NCBI GenBank assembly: GCA_017654935.2 | Contig: CM065686.1 | Span: 25,623,491 to 25,687,490, forward strand | Reading direction: 5' to 3' | DNA: 64,000 nucleotides | Source of the DNA: Phymorhynchus buccinoides | Taxonomy: Eukaryota; Mollusca; Gastropoda; Neogastropoda; Raphitomidae | Shown: positions 1 through 12,917 of the stretch, in pieces | Layout of the letters: each line of letters opens with the position of its first letter | How positions within the stretch are numbered: the first letter of the stretch is position 1 | Notes under the pieces: generated by a model | The model's database searches: none | Told to the model about the DNA's origin: nothing | The model's input: the letters and a program-made list of their open reading frames with translations, nothing else | Position numbers and translations under genes: made by a program

Positions 1-81
1 AGAGAGAGAGACAGAGAGAGAGAGAGATAGAGACAGAGAGAGAAACACAGATAGACAGAGAGACAGAGAGAGAGAGACAGA

Positions 82-137
<56 letters not shown>

Positions 138-525
138 GAGAGAGAGACTGTGACAGAAGGACAGACAGATAAACAGATTGAGACAGACAAGATCAAGGAA
201 TGATTGAGAATGAAAGAGACTGAAGTGCTGAAAGAGACAGAGACAGATGTGAAGAAAGAGACAGAGACAGATGTGAAGAAAGAGACAGAGACAGATGTGA
301 AGAAAGAGAGCAAGACAAATAAAAGCAGACAAAGAACAAGAGAGAGACAGAGATAAAAAGAGACAGAGATGGACTAAAAGAAAGGACAAAAGAGAAAATC
401 AGACAAACACACAGATAGACAGACAGGCAAAGAAAGAACGAAAAAGGCACAAACATAGAAAATTCAACAGAAAAGCAACCAAACAGACATAAATTAACTG
501 AAAAGACAGAGAGACAGAGCCTGAG

Positions 526-580
<55 letters not shown>

Positions 581-605
581 ACACACACACACACTCACAC
601 ACATG
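1..605. repeat. (GA)n and (GACA)n simple repeats with short (CA)n
   Basis: Nearly pure GA/GACA runs occupy 1-190. A roughly 22-bp GA-rich unit is repeated about four times at 229-310. A second pure GA run lies at 529-578 and a CA run at 579-603. Reading frames across this block give only Ser-Leu or Arg-Glu repeats, so none is a gene. It sits in an intron of integrin gene A, or upstream of the exons visible here. Confidence 0.95.
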
Positions 606-759
606 CTCACACACTCACTCACTCAGTGTATAGTATAGCTAGCCATAGCACATGTGTCAGACCAGCCCATTTGGAAGGGACGCAACTCCATGAAAGTCAT
701 CAGCTTTTTCTTGCACTGAAAAGTCTGTGTGAAACTATATAGTATGTGCTGCTGTGCAG

Positions 760-886
760 AACTGCCCCAGCAAGTGCAGCCAGTACCGGGACTGTGCGCA
801 GTGCCGGGCCTTCAACACGGGCAAGTACACAGAGAGCCAGTGCCAGGACCTGTGCCCCGAGGTCATCATGGAAGATGAGCTGGAAT
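760..886 (+). CDS. Gene A exon: beta-tail domain, first half
   Basis: The exon starts after an AG acceptor at 758-759, in phase 0, with NCPSKCSQYRDCAQC. This is the Cys-rich beta-tail pattern also found in gene B exon 17. It ends with one base of a Leu codon before the donor GTTAGT at 887. Confidence 0.88.
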
Positions 887-3367
887 GTTAGTGAGCCACA
901 AATTGATGATTAGTCTGGTGTTTTTTTTTTTTTCTCATACAGATTGATTTTAACAAAATTCAGCCTTCAAAGTTGTTATACACTATTTTTTGTATTAATC
1001 AAGGTATCATTTTGAATTTCAGGTGTATGAAGAAGATTTAAAGGGGTGCAATTCCAGAAGGTATAAAATGTTCGAGGGTTCGGCGATTAGGCTCTATTTT
1101 GGGCATACCTCAGTTGCTCTGGTCTGGTCCATAACTGTTTTCTTTTAAACAGAGAGGCCATGTGTGTATATGCCGAGGAAGGATACCTTAGTATGGTGGA
1201 CTTGCCAGAAGGGTGTACACACTCCCAATGTCTCTCCATCCAAAAACTTATTGATACATTCTCATATAAAGCGAATGGGTACCTAATTCAGACACTTACA
1301 GTATGCTTTGTTTCATTTGTGTGTGTGCGTGTTGATTCATTGGGTTGGAACTCCACATTTGACTATTAGTACTGTACTTCAAGTCATGTCACGCTGTCGC
1401 AGTAGACATTACAGTGACTTAAGAGGTTGCGCAATGCGGAAAATAAAATAATAAGAAAACTAATTGGGGGCAAAGTGTGTGTGGGAAAAACAAAACAAAA
1501 ATAAAGTGTGTGTATGTGTGTGGGGAGGGGGGGGTGTGTGTGGACCAATAGACCTTTGTTCACAGTATCCAGGTATTTTAGCGGACTATAAGGCAATACT
1601 TTTTTCCTAGACTGAGACCCCTGTGCCCTATGATATGACTGATAGTATAGTAAGGAACTATAATAACAAAATCTGAATTTTGTGTAACATTTTGGGGTGA
1701 GCCTTGAAGTCCGTGGAATACGGGTAAGTGTTGTTAATTTCTTAAGTTACCCCAAAGAATGATTCACATCACTATATTTTTGTTGCAGTGGACAATGACC
1801 GAGTGACCAAGTGTGATTTCCGTGACACCGACAAATGTCTGTTCCACTTCACCTACGAGTACGACGCAGACAACAACGTCATCATCAAGGTGCAACGAAC
1901 CAAAGGTATGACAATAGTTTGTATTCTTCCTCACAGAATTTTGTTTTGCTGTTTTGAAGGGGGAAAAAAGGGGGGTGAGTGGGTCATTTTATCCTCATAT
2001 TTAGTTCCAATCTTGCAGTTTAAGATATTACTTTCCATTCAGTTCCATATTCCTTTCATGCTTGGTGATTGAATAAAATGTTACCATAGTTCGACCTGCC
2101 CCAGCCTCAAAAGTTGCTTGCTTTTTCTGTTTTTCTCACGGAACAATCAACTCAAGATGGACAAATATTGCATGAAAGCTTGAATGGTGTGGGGATGGTC
2201 CCCATGGAATGCTGGTGCGAAGGGAGCCCTGACAACTGGAGATAAGGGGGAATAGTGCGAGTCTGCTTTAATGTGACATGAGTGTGCTTTCTATGTGCTG
2301 TCCACAGAGTGTCCTGAGGAGGTGGCCCTGGGCCTGATCCTAGGCCCGGTCGTGGCCGGCATCGTCCTCATCCCCCTCCTCCTCCTCTGCATCTTCATCT
2401 TCATCCGCAACAGACGTGACGCCGCCGAGTTCGCCCGCTTCATGAAGGAGAAGGACAAAGCACGATGGGAGTCGGTGAGTGGGATCAAACACATATCTCC
2501 ACAGTTATTGTTCTTTGTGTCTCTCTAGAGTTTCTCCGGATAGAGTTTCTCTTTGGAATTGTTCTCTGGTATTGCCTTCTTCTTTCTAGAAACAACAATC
2601 ATGTTGATGGTTCAAGGGAAACACAAAGGGATGTAATATTAGGTGTGTAACGGCTTGTCGTCAGATTCCATAGCTTGTTAACTTAACGACAGGAGCTTTG
2701 AAACCAGTGCTGGAGCTGAAATGACTTGTTTCTGTCCCAGCACACTGCTAGAGCCTCTTCCCTCCTATTCTAGCCAAACATAAGGCCTTATTCCAATCCC
2801 CCAGGAATGAATTCTGTGTCTTTCCTTTCCATTCTCAATCAATCAATCATAACATTTATTGTCTTTAAAACATAAAGAAATTCTTTGTCTGGCGTGCACA
2901 TAAAACACACATATAAAGCTGAAAGCTAGGCGTTTGCCTGATCCCTTGGATTGGATCCTGTGTCTTCTGACACAGCCAGTCCAGCATATATTGACTGGAC
3001 ATGCATTCCTGGATTAAAACGAAGGAAGGAAGAAGTTTTCATGCATGTTACCAACTACAAAGCAGAGGCAGAAGCACTGAAGATCATCAAGGCAAAAGAA
3101 AATACCTACAATTTTTTTTTATGCTCTGTCTGTGTTGTAGGCACTCAAGAAACAGCCTTTCCCCATCCTTGTGAAAACTGCAGCAATCCTCTGATGATTA
3201 TAATGGAATTTTATCGACGAGAAAACCATCTAGAGTGTCTTTTCAGTGACCTTTCTGAAATCTCATATCAATTTACTTTTTTTTTCCAGGCCGCAAATCC
3301 CATTTACAAGGACCCCAAGTCGACATTCAAGAACCCAACTTACAAAGGAGGCTCAAAAGCCATCTAA
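760..3367 (+). CDS. Integrin beta subunit gene A, 3' part (4 coding exons: 760-886, 1789-1905, 2308-2474, 3290-3367)
   Basis: This is a type I membrane receptor subunit that pairs with an integrin alpha chain, binds extracellular ligand and couples to talin/kindlin inside the cell. Only the C-terminal end is present. It comprises the cysteine-rich beta-tail domain (exons 1-2), a single transmembrane helix (exon 3) and a cytoplasmic tail with the two motifs NPIY and NPTY (exon 4), ending in TAA at 3365. The four exons join without a frame break, using GT donors at 887, 1906 and 2475 and AG acceptors at 759, 1788, 2307 and 3289. The PSI, hybrid, beta-I and I-EGF exons must lie left of the window. 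The membrane-proximal tail reads RNRRDAAEFARF, a diverged form of the usual HDRREF clasp. Gene B at 16902-61130 on the other strand is a paralogue with matching exon phases. The family call is secure; the subtype is not. Confidence 0.93.
887..1788 (+). other. Gene A intron with a family-A dispersed repeat
   Basis: No coding sequence is visible. The interval 1566-1720 holds one diverged copy of the roughly 160-bp dispersed family A, also seen at 21530, 38245, 55218, 56543 and 63690. Confidence 0.7.
1566..1720. repeat. Dispersed family A repeat (MITE-like), copy 1
   Basis: It contains the family landmarks GGACTATAAGGC, ACTGAGACCCCTG, a TGACTGATA stretch, AAAATCTGAATTTTGTGT and a closing TTTTGGGGTG. 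Other copies lie at 21530-21703, 38245-38412 (inverted), 55218-55375, 56543-56660 and 63690-63850. There is no coding capacity. Confidence 0.75.
1789..1905 (+). CDS. Gene A exon: beta-tail domain, second half
   Basis: The acceptor is TTGTTGCAG and the donor is GTATGA at 1906. The exon encodes CDFRDTDKCLFHFTYEY followed by VQRTK, the standard end of the integrin beta-tail domain just before the membrane. Its 117 nt match the 114-nt exon 18 of gene B in phase. Confidence 0.92.
2308..2474 (+). CDS. Gene A exon: transmembrane helix and membrane-proximal tail
   Basis: The exon follows acceptor CCACAG and ends at donor GTGAGT. It encodes ECPEEVALGLILGPVVAG and then a hydrophobic stretch rich in Ile, Leu and Val, followed by basic RNRR and an acidic/basic amphipathic tail ending ARWES. 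Its 167 nt equal the transmembrane exon of gene B exactly. Confidence 0.93.
3290..3367 (+). CDS. Gene A last coding exon: NPIY/NPTY cytoplasmic tail
   Basis: A long T tract and CAG precede AANPIYKDPKSTFKNPTY and a short basic C terminus, then TAA. The two NPxY motifs with an intervening S/T cluster (STF) are the talin (first) and kindlin (second) docking sites of integrin beta tails. Confidence 0.95.
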   Translation, partial: AANPIYKDPKSTFKNPTYKGGSKAI

Positions 3368-3382
3368 TGGTGCTATTCCTTA

Positions 3383-3503
<121 letters not shown>

Positions 3504-3835
3504 AATTAATGTACTAAATGTGTATCTGAGAGCTGTTAGGAAGAAAAGGGAGGAGAGTTGGGCAGTTGTTACTTGATTCACATGCATGCCATGCATACAT
3601 TTGACCTAAATTTTTTTGCATCTTTCACATACATATGCACAGCGCTTAGCTACTTTATACGCCTACGATGATAACATGTAATTTGTGAAGGATACACACA
3701 TTAACTGCACCAAAAATTGTTTGTAACAAGGATCATTATTTGGATGAGGAAAAAAATATGGTTTCTGTGTTTGAGAATGGCCCCTAGATGGATTTTCATG
3801 GTCAGCAGGGCTAAAAATACGCATTATAATTTGAT

Positions 3836-4279
3836 TACCGTAATTTTCGGCCCATAAGGCGACACAGCGCATAAGGCGCACCCCCTGCTATTTAATTTTT
3901 TGTCATAATTTGAACAGATTGGGCGCATACACCCGATGAGGCGCAAAGAAACCAAATAAATCAAAAAAAGGAAGAACGAAGCGATCAGCGAAAGTAACAT
4001 CATCACAGGGCCAGTGATGGAAGTGGAAGCCTAACAAACAAAAATACAATGGAAATCTTCACAAACAAGAAACGGGGTGTGAAAAACATGGAGCACAAAG
4101 TCCATCGATCAGCTGCAACTCACTTTATTTAGTCCACCTCTGGTGAGTTGTTCATTTCAACTCTCGACCCCCTTACTTTTTTCTGTTTAGAGTATAGAAA
4201 GGGCGCATGCGCCGGATTGGGCGCAGGGGTCAAAGTTCAGTAAAAAAACGTTGCGCCTAATAGGCCGTAAATTATGGTA
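3836..4279. mobile_element. Non-autonomous TIR element (MITE), about 444 bp
   Basis: The left end TACCGTAATTTTCGGCCCAT and the right end, read in reverse complement as TACCATAATTTACGGCC, form imperfect terminal inverted repeats. Each continues into a TAAGGCG/TTAGGCG motif. The interior repeats GGCGCA words and has no transposase frame. Confidence 0.65.
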
Positions 4280-5285
4280 GAATAGGAAGAAAAACATGAA
4301 ACTGGAGTAATCTGCTTGTTTTTACTAAGCACTCACTATGGATTATAGCACACACTGCTTTTTCCAACCATAACTATGCAAAGGATTATTCATACACAAA
4401 CTTCCATAAAAACCACCTTTTTTCACTTGCCTATTCAATGGCTTGGCTTGGTAGAATGGAAGAGTTCTGCCAAACCATCACATAGTATCAATGATAATAT
4501 TCAGCTTGCTTTGATGTGTGTTGCAATTTTTAGGTTCCTTATTATGCCAAAAAGCCGTTGTAGTCTTATCACGCTGACAGCATTTCTGTATGAATATAAT
4601 AATCTCAATTAACTCACTGTATATTATGCTTGTTGATTTGTGTGTGCGTGAGAAATAAGTAGATTATGCAATGTATGATATCGTGGCATGAAGTGAAAAC
4701 ATTGGCTAGTTAATTTGAGCTGTATTATCGCAATTTCTATAAATGTGTATTTTAGATTTGATTGATTTTTATTTGCTGAAACGTGTGTGTGTGCGCGTGT
4801 GCGTGCGTGCGCATTCTCATACATTTGAAGATTATTAAAAAAAGAGAAAGAAGTGTGTTTTGTAAAAATGCTTTTCACTATCACTGCCGTATTCAGAAAT
4901 AACCTGTTTCGTTTTACAGAAAAAAGGGATTGGAAAATGAGAGACAGGAAGCTTCCTATTAATGGATCAGAAAATATTACAAGGATAGAAATGTTAGGTG
5001 GGAGGTATGTTGGGGGTCTGGGGGGTCTGAAAGGTTAATTTGTTGGTTGTTTACAACAGCTCAGAATGTTGTTTGAACCAAGTTGTTTCTGCATTGGCTG
5101 ATGCAGTACAAACTGGGTTTGAATCAGTTCAATATTTTGCTTTTGGCAAGGCACAATGAAAATTGATTTGACTTTCCTTAAATGTTGACTAATTATAAAG
5201 CTCTCTTAACATTGTTGCTGTTTGCCTGTTTAATATGTTGGTTTGTTTTAAGTTGTTTGGTGCAGTATCTGCAGTTGGGCTAATA

Positions 5286-5530
5286 GACGATTTTCTGAAG
5301 AAAAAAAACTAGGGGAGAGAACTTCGTGAAAATTAGAGTTGTTTACGTCGACCAGAGAGGGACAAAACCATAGCAACCATGGCATCGAAGAGATAAACCA
5401 GGATGCGAGTGAGCGACTTGCAAACATTTTTTTTAGAGAAATGAGGGGTGGTTACAAGTGGCCACAACTGATCGAACTTTGCAAAATGTGACGTAAATAT
5501 AAATGATGACAATATTAGAATAATGCACTG
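5286..5530. repeat. Dispersed family B repeat, copy 1
   Basis: It shares AACTAGGGGAGAG, ACTTCGTGAAAATTAGAGTT, CATAGCAAC, GGATGCGAGT, AGGGGTGG and TGCAAAATGTGACGTAAA in the same order with 21003-21248. It is non-coding. Confidence 0.75.
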
Positions 5531-7137
5531 TGTTCTTTGTGATGTCTGTCTGCTCAAACACACGAGGCAACGGCTACATTAAGTCAATGCAACTTCCTGT
5601 TTGTCCCCATTCAGTTAGGCAGGATCATTCACACACACCGAGAACTTACTCCCCTTAATTATTTCCGAACAATTCCTATTGTGCGGTTTCGTGAAAGTAA
5701 ATCTGGATTTGTTTAGTGTTAATCACATCACAGATTTGTAATGCTTTGTTATGACTCGTCATGTTGTGAGAGTTGATACCTTCGAAAATTTTACTGATTG
5801 TGATTCAAGAATATAAATGTAATTTAGTTGCATTCTATTTGTGACACATTAAAGTATGGATTTCTAATAGTTTTTTAATTTTGTTAAGGTACACTGAAAT
5901 GAACTTGTGGCTCTTTGCTTTTTTGCTTGTTCCGAGCTATCCTTGTTTGCGTAGACAGTGCACACATGCCAAAGATTTCTACTATAAACACAGAAGCTTT
6001 TTGGTTTGTTCCTCTGAGCCTTTTATCTGAGCAGAGCTAGGCGATGTGGGGTCCCTGATAGAAGCAGTGTGATTTTGACATTGTGAGTTTTTTTCCTTCT
6101 TTTTTTAATTTTTATTTTTTTACAATAGCCAGCAAGTTATAGTATTTAGTAGGTGCACAGATACAGACAATAAATGTTTAAAAAATCAGGACAGGTAGCA
6201 AGCTTTGAACACTTTCGTGTGTGCAAAGTTTTGTAGGACATTGCAGAATCCATTTTGCGAAATTAAAGAGTTGCTTTGGTTTAAACAAAGTTTATTAACA
6301 TAATACATTGCAGTGTACACAAATTATTTTATGAGCACAACAAGCTATAACAGTATAAGCTTATAAGCGCACTCAGTTGCTTTGATCTTAAGACTTAGTG
6401 ATAAAGTTGATCTCTTGAAGTATTGTAAGATAGAATCTTCGTTTGAAATGCATATCAATTAAGATAGAATCTTCGTTTGAAATGCATATCAAATGCTGGT
6501 ACTTGTTTAGTTTTTAAGAAAAAGAACTTGAATTGAATTATTATAATTATGTTCTTTTGGGGGAAAAAAGTGTTATCTTTGCTAGACTTACAACCATTTA
6601 TTGATTTTGTATTCTCCACCATGTGATATTTGCATGCTACGTGTTAACAGTACATTGAATTTATGGATTATTTTATTTGTACCTTAAATCAAAGTATATC
6701 GCATAGTTTATTTTATTTTAATATTTTTATTATATTCTTTTTGTTGTGTATATTGTTGCTGTTGTTGTTGTTTAAAACAAAATGTGCCTTGTTCCGATTG
6801 TTTTTTGTGTAAATAATATTTTGATAAAACATTTGTCATAATAATGATTTCACTCTCGAGTGTACCTGTGTATATTATTATCATTTCCTTTGGAGGAGAC
6901 CAAAGCCTTTCTTCAAATCTGAAACCAAATAGCAGTGGTGATATAACAAAAGGTTGTGACATTGAATTGATACATTCTGCATTATGTATTTTGGTAACTG
7001 CAGTTTTCTGTATGGTGTGCTCTTGTTATTGCATGTCTGTGTTGCACATACCATTTTGTATGACAAGTTTTGTCGTTTTGTCGCTGTCCCTGTTTGTTGA
7101 TTATCATTGTGTCCACACTTCATGACATTGCTTTCTG

Positions 7138-7143
7138 AATAAA
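7138..7143 (+). promoter_or_regulatory. Candidate poly(A) signal AATAAA for gene A
   Basis: This is a canonical hexamer about 3.8 kb after the stop codon. Several other AATAAA words exist in this AT-rich region and no transcript data are available, so the choice is weak. Confidence 0.2.
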
Positions 7144-7483
7144 TGTCATTTTTCACTGTGTAAACACCATCACCGTCTTATAATGCCATATAATATGCCC
7201 GTTTAGTTAGTCATTGTTTTAATTATTTGAATGATAAAAGTCATAATCATTATTTAAAATAGAGCATTAAAAAGCTTTCAGCAATACGGTTTATCATCTA
7301 TTAACAATATACTCACTTGCTTTGTTTCTTTGTTTCAAGACACCAAGTCCCGTTCTATTCTTATGTATCTTCCTGTGAAAGAGTTGTGTAGAGAAGGGAA
7401 TTAATTTTATGAACTCTTAAAACTGCTGGTTGTGTATGCATGGACTACGTATGAGCCTAGCGAATTGTAGCTCAACAGTGCAG

Positions 7484-8251
7484 TGCTGATAGCAACATTT
7501 GAAGTGGAACCTGGCTAGCTGCATCTTCATCAAAGAGCTAAACTGTTTACTGGATGAAAGGGCATGCTCTTTCATTGCAAGGCACAAGAAGTTACATCAG
7601 CCAGTGCAGAGTGCTGATAGCAACATTTGAAGTGGAACCTGGCTAGCTGCATCTTCATCAAAGAGCTAAACTGTTTACTGGATGAAAGGGCATGCTCTTT
7701 CATTGCAAGGCACAAGAAGTTACATCAGCCAGTGCAGAGTGCTGATGGCAACATTTGAAGTGGAACCTGGCTAGCTGCATCTTCATCAAAGAGCTAAACT
7801 GTTTACTGGATGAAAGGGCATGCTCTTTCATTGCAAGGCACAAGAAGTTACATCAGCCAGTGCAGAGTGCTGATGGCAACATTTGAAGTGGAACCTGGCT
7901 AGCTGCATCTTCATCAAAGAGCTAAACTGTTTACTGGATGAAAGGGCATGCTCTTTCATTGTAAGGCACAAGAAGTTACATCAGCCAGTGCAGAGTGCTG
8001 ATAGCAACATTTGAAGTGGAACCTGGCTAGCTGCATCTTCATCAAAGAGCTAAGCTGTTTACTGGATGAAAGGGCATGCTCTTTCATTGTAAGGCACAAG
8101 AAGTTACATCAGCCAGTGCAGAGTGCTGATAGCAACATTTGAAGTGGAACCTGGCTAGCTGCATCTTCATCAAAGAGCTAAGCTGTTTACTGGATGAAAG
8201 GGCATGCTCTTTCATTGTAAGGCACAAGAAGTTATATCAGCCAGTGCAGGC
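7484..8251. repeat. Tandem array, six copies of a 128-bp unit
   Basis: The word TGCTGATRGCAACATTTGAA recurs at 7484, 7612, 7740, 7868, 7996 and 8124, spaced exactly 128 bp. Copies differ by only a few substitutions (for example GATAGC/GATGGC and CTAAAC/CTAAGC). No long frame runs through the array. Confidence 0.95.
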
Positions 8252-9970
8252 CTATGCAAATGAGCAAGCAAGTTAGGTGAGATTGGCAGACTTTCTCCAA
8301 TGCCACAGGCAAACACTTCCTTCCCTCCTCTGGCTTGGTGCATGTTTCCTCTTCATGGATTAGTTGCTGTGCCTGTATAGGTCTCTCAGGTGTGAGGAGT
8401 ACATTTTGTAGAAAAGATTTTGAGTAGATTGAGTAAAATGTGTTTTAAAAAGAAGATCGTAACAAGTTGTTGGCAGTGAGACCGCATGGCATAGGGTAAT
8501 GCTTCTTTGGAAAGATTAACACTTGTAGACAAATGGCTATTCTTCCATGAAAAATGAACTGTATTTTGCAGATCCAGTCAGAAAGGTAGATAAGTATTAG
8601 TACAGTAGGATTCCTATGCTGTAGATGTATAAAAATCGGTGTGAACATCAACAATGAAGAAAACTGTGGTCTTTAACTTCTTGTGCCTTGCATAGGCTGG
8701 AGAACAGGCGGCTAGAAAAATCTCTGAAAAAGGCGGCATTCACAATTGGGGTAGGAGAATTAAGACTGTTCCCTTCCGGCTGAAGGGATTCAATGGAATG
8801 AAAATGAAAACACATAGAATTTGTTTTTTAAAGACATGCAATGGTACAATTTAGAAAAATGTTTCATGACAAGAAAAGGAAGATAGCTGAAAGAATGATT
8901 CCCAAACATGGTTCCTTCTTTTGAAGTTTGCTATCTTCTGAAAGTTAACTGGATTCTTTTGAAATCCTTGAATTAGAGTGTTCCAGCCTGTGTATGTAAT
9001 AGGAGTTTTTTCTTCCATGAAAAGTTTGCAGGTCTGTGAGAAGTAATAAGATGACTGCATGTTAAAAACGAAGAAACAAAATCTGCAATTGAGAGTTCTG
9101 GAATGTTTAGTCTTTCAGTACATCTTCTGTTTGTGTATGATCATTTTAATATGTATTCTCTTACTGCAAGTTTAATAAATCGAGACGTATTGACTATGTT
9201 GAGAGTGGGAGATTTTCTGTTTGAAAGAATGGAACAATGCACCTTATATCCTGTGCCGATAATTATTTGGACTTTTGGGGTCAAAATCTGTACTTTGTGC
9301 TGTATGGACTTTCTGAGACCAACCTGTAAACACCACTGTGTCAGTATGTGATTCTGGAAAAGCTATCAATGCCGCTTGTGGATGATTATTTGTTTTTCCT
9401 GTCACTTTGTTCATATCTTACATAGGCTCTTTTTTCAAATGCCTTTTATTATCAGTTGATATTAGCCTGACGTTGGAGCCAATAGTTAAATGAGAGTGAA
9501 AGCTGCTAGTACGATAAACGATTTTCTACTGTAATGGAAAATCATTTTACACAATTTGTCCGTGGCGAATGATGTGTCTCTCAAACTAAGGAGACTAGCA
9601 CCGTCTCTCGGTGCTGCAGCCTTGGGGGTTAGTTAGCATCGGAGACTCCCTCTAACAGCGGCTCATTTTAAAGACCCCACTGTTTACAGTGTGGATAAAC
9701 CGTGGGTGAGGCTTCTCCACTATAAACAAATTCCAGCAAATCTAACGAAATGAGGTTTATTCATAGTTTGCGTGGATTTTAACAGTATTAAACATCAATA
9801 ATCTAAGAAAGGAAACTTCCATACATCATACAACATTCTGAGCCAGAATAAGCGAACAAATGGTTCATATAAAACAAGTTTATTATTCATAGACCGTTGT
9901 ATAACAGAGGATGGAAGCATGATTATAGAAAACTGTTTTGTTGGAAGCTCTCTAATACACACACACACAC
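8252..9970. other. Intergenic, no gene recognised
   Basis: AT-rich sequence. Its short open frames lack similarity to anything I recognise and lack splice-flanked conserved segments. Confidence 0.5.
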
Positions 9971-10609
9971 ATATCGCCGCCCGCATGCAATACAGACGTA
10001 ACAAAAAAACATTATTTCGGTCATTTCAGGTTAAATTGCTTCAGATTTTTTCATACGGCTTTATTTCGAGCCATCAAATAACTTTGTCACTTCAGTTTTT
10101 CAAATAAATCACGACTTATTTAAGTAATAATGAAATAAGAAATTTTGCCCCCAAATCATGGTTTTAGACAGAATTTTTTTTTTTAAAGCATTGTTGAGAA
10201 TAATACCTTGGCACTCCAATATATTTTTTAGATACAAAATAATAGGAGAAATTGTCAAAAGTATTTGTTGATTTGACTCAATGAATGTTGCTATCTTATT
10301 TTTGTATGTGCAAAAATCTCAAAATCGATTGCATGTGGGCGGCAATTTTAAGCCGCTAAAGGCAAATGTTTTGTTTATCTTCTTCTGAAATTATGACGTC
10401 AAAAAGGTAAAATGACGTCAAATGACGGACTATTGTGTTTTGTGAAAGCCTTTGAAGCTTATTTTGATCACAGCGTCTTTATCTTTTGGAATTGCGGTTA
10501 ATTAAGTTGGAAACTTCAGCCTTGTCTTGTACTATGTATAACTATAAGCAAAAAATCTCAAAATCGATAAAAATTGAGTTACGTCTGTATTGCATGCGGG
10601 CGGCGATAT
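9971..10609. mobile_element. Non-autonomous DNA transposon with about 33-bp perfect TIRs
   Basis: The left end reads ATATCGCCGCCCGCATGC and runs on to CAGACGTAAC. The right end at about 10577-10609 is its exact reverse complement. The interior, about 570 bp, has no transposase frame. A second partial copy of the subterminal motif (CTCAAAATCGAT followed by a GGGCGGC word) lies at 10317-10350. The left end abuts a (CA)n run. Confidence 0.75.
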
Positions 10610-12917
10610 ATACTACCATATGACTAGATACATACAGTGTTAGGCATCTTTTCTACAAAGACACAATCACATCCACATTTTCCATAGTTACAACATACAG
10701 GCAAAGACATATGAAAAGACCAACTGGGAAATGCAAGCGTTTCACTCTCACATTACAAGTCTGCAATGATTGTTAAAGATCCATTTATTATTATTAAACT
10801 GGCAAAGACAGAAGTAAACTTATCACTGAGACTATTGTATAAAACCCCTTCTTTATTGGAAAGACATTTCCCTTTTCCATTCGCCTTTGATTGTCTGTGG
10901 GGCCAATTTGGTAGCACCAATAACTTCTCAGGAAACACATTTTCCTCTGCCAAACAATCAAATGTTGCAATTGTGGACATACATTTTGGCATTAACACAA
11001 ATGCAATGCTTTAGGAAGATAAAGCCGATGTTTTTACATACTGTAAATAGATAAAAGAAGACACTTCTTCAAAGACAGATCAGATCTTCAATGGTCTGAA
11101 TGGTGGCAGGTTTATCTGTACCAGACATAGTGTTTTACAGCAAGCTGAAACATGTATCTGATTAACTTTTTAATACCCATCTGTTCGCCTAACCTCACTG
11201 ATTGACAGCAATTCTGGCCCCATGGTCTAACACTTCCCCCCAGAAAACAAGACAGATAAATTAGCCAAAGCAAGCAAACAAGCTCTCAAATGCACACATA
11301 AATGCAAAACGATATATACAACATATACTCAATATAAACACAAATTCAAAATGCATGCTCTTCTACAAACTTGAAACACCAAGATCCAGCAGTTATAACC
11401 TAAGCAATGGAAAAACAAAATGTTGAATAACAATAAATTGAAGCAAAAGTTTATATTTTAGCAGTCTTGATTGCCATGTAAAGAAAGAACAATTTTTTTT
11501 TTAAAGGTAGATTAAAATTTCTATCTATTGGACAATCTCTGACCTCACATAACAGATAACATTTAAACTCTTAGCAATCTTTCCTGAGAAAAAAAGCAAA
11601 ATATGAAGGGAGGGGGGAATTGGGTGTGTGCGTGGGTGTGTTAATAAAACCAACCAACCAAATTTAAGGATTTCAAGAGCACTAGGCAATGGGCAGGCAA
11701 GTTCTAATACTACACAAACATGGATGTAAAATGGCAATGGATAGCAGCATAACTTATCCAAAATGAACAATACTTCAGTGCGGTCATTCAAGTTAAAAAG
11801 TAGCCGAATGAACCTTTTTTGTTTAATAGCAAAATGCTTACTTTTTTTAAAATTTATAGCAAATGAATCAAAATAGTTAATACTTTTGGCACAAAAAATG
11901 CAAAACAAATACAAACCCAAATATACCATGGAAGATCAAAGTTATTTGAAGCTGTTTGCACAGATACAAATCATATGCAAGCAATTAAAATATAAAGCAT
12001 ATAAAGCAAACAAAACACACTGGCAAAGCATAACAATAACAAATAAAAAAAAAAGTAAACTATTTGGTACTTTATAGTCACAGAGGCGTCTCTGTGACAT
12101 TCGGGTTGCTCTCACCTGGAGAGCGCGTCACAACCAGAGGCGCGCCCACCCATTTAAAAAAATTTTGTGTGCATACGATTTGGGTGTGACTGATAAGGAA
12201 GGATAAGGGAGGGTGGGGGGTGTAAATCTTGACCAAATGACTTTTTCGTTGCCACTGGGTTTAACTTTTGCTAAGTGCATGGGCACATGGGACCTTGGCT
12301 TATCGTCTCATCAGAAAGACTCCATGTTTAGACCGTCAGGCCTAGTGCAGATTGACAGGAAAAATCCTGTTTCTAAATAAACCAAACAGTTTGATTGAAT
12401 GCCATTCATTGTACTATTGCCTACATTAAATTCTTTTATATTTAACCATTTAAATAACAAAACAAAAAGAAATTCACCATTATTTGAAAAGAAAACCCAC
12501 CAAAAACAAAACACAGCAGAATCAGACATATGGTAATTGATCAAAACGTCATAATGGATACAAAAAGCAACATCAATGCTTAAATGACCAACTCAGCAGT
12601 GTCAAAAATTAACCGTGACACTACATCTTTCTTCATTTTTTATATTTTCACATTGCTTATAGTCCCGTCAACAGCAATGGTTTTCTCAGGACTGTCACCA
12701 CAGTAAACATCAATGATATCCTACACGTATGTACTTTACAAAATGTTCCAAAACCTGGAAACATAATTTTGCTTTTAGTACAATTCATAACATGACACCT
12801 TCATCATAGTACCCTATAGCACATAATGCCTACTCAAGCGCGGTGAACAATTTAAAAAAAAGTGGCATGTCATAAATTGTAAAAAGGAAAAATGTTGAAG
12901 GGTTTTATAGAAAAAAT
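10610..12917. other. Intergenic region, no gene recognised
   Basis: AT-rich, with short shadow ORFs only. A small GC-rich palindromic patch lies at 12073-12150. Part of it may be the long 3' UTR of gene B, which is transcribed leftward. Confidence 0.5.
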
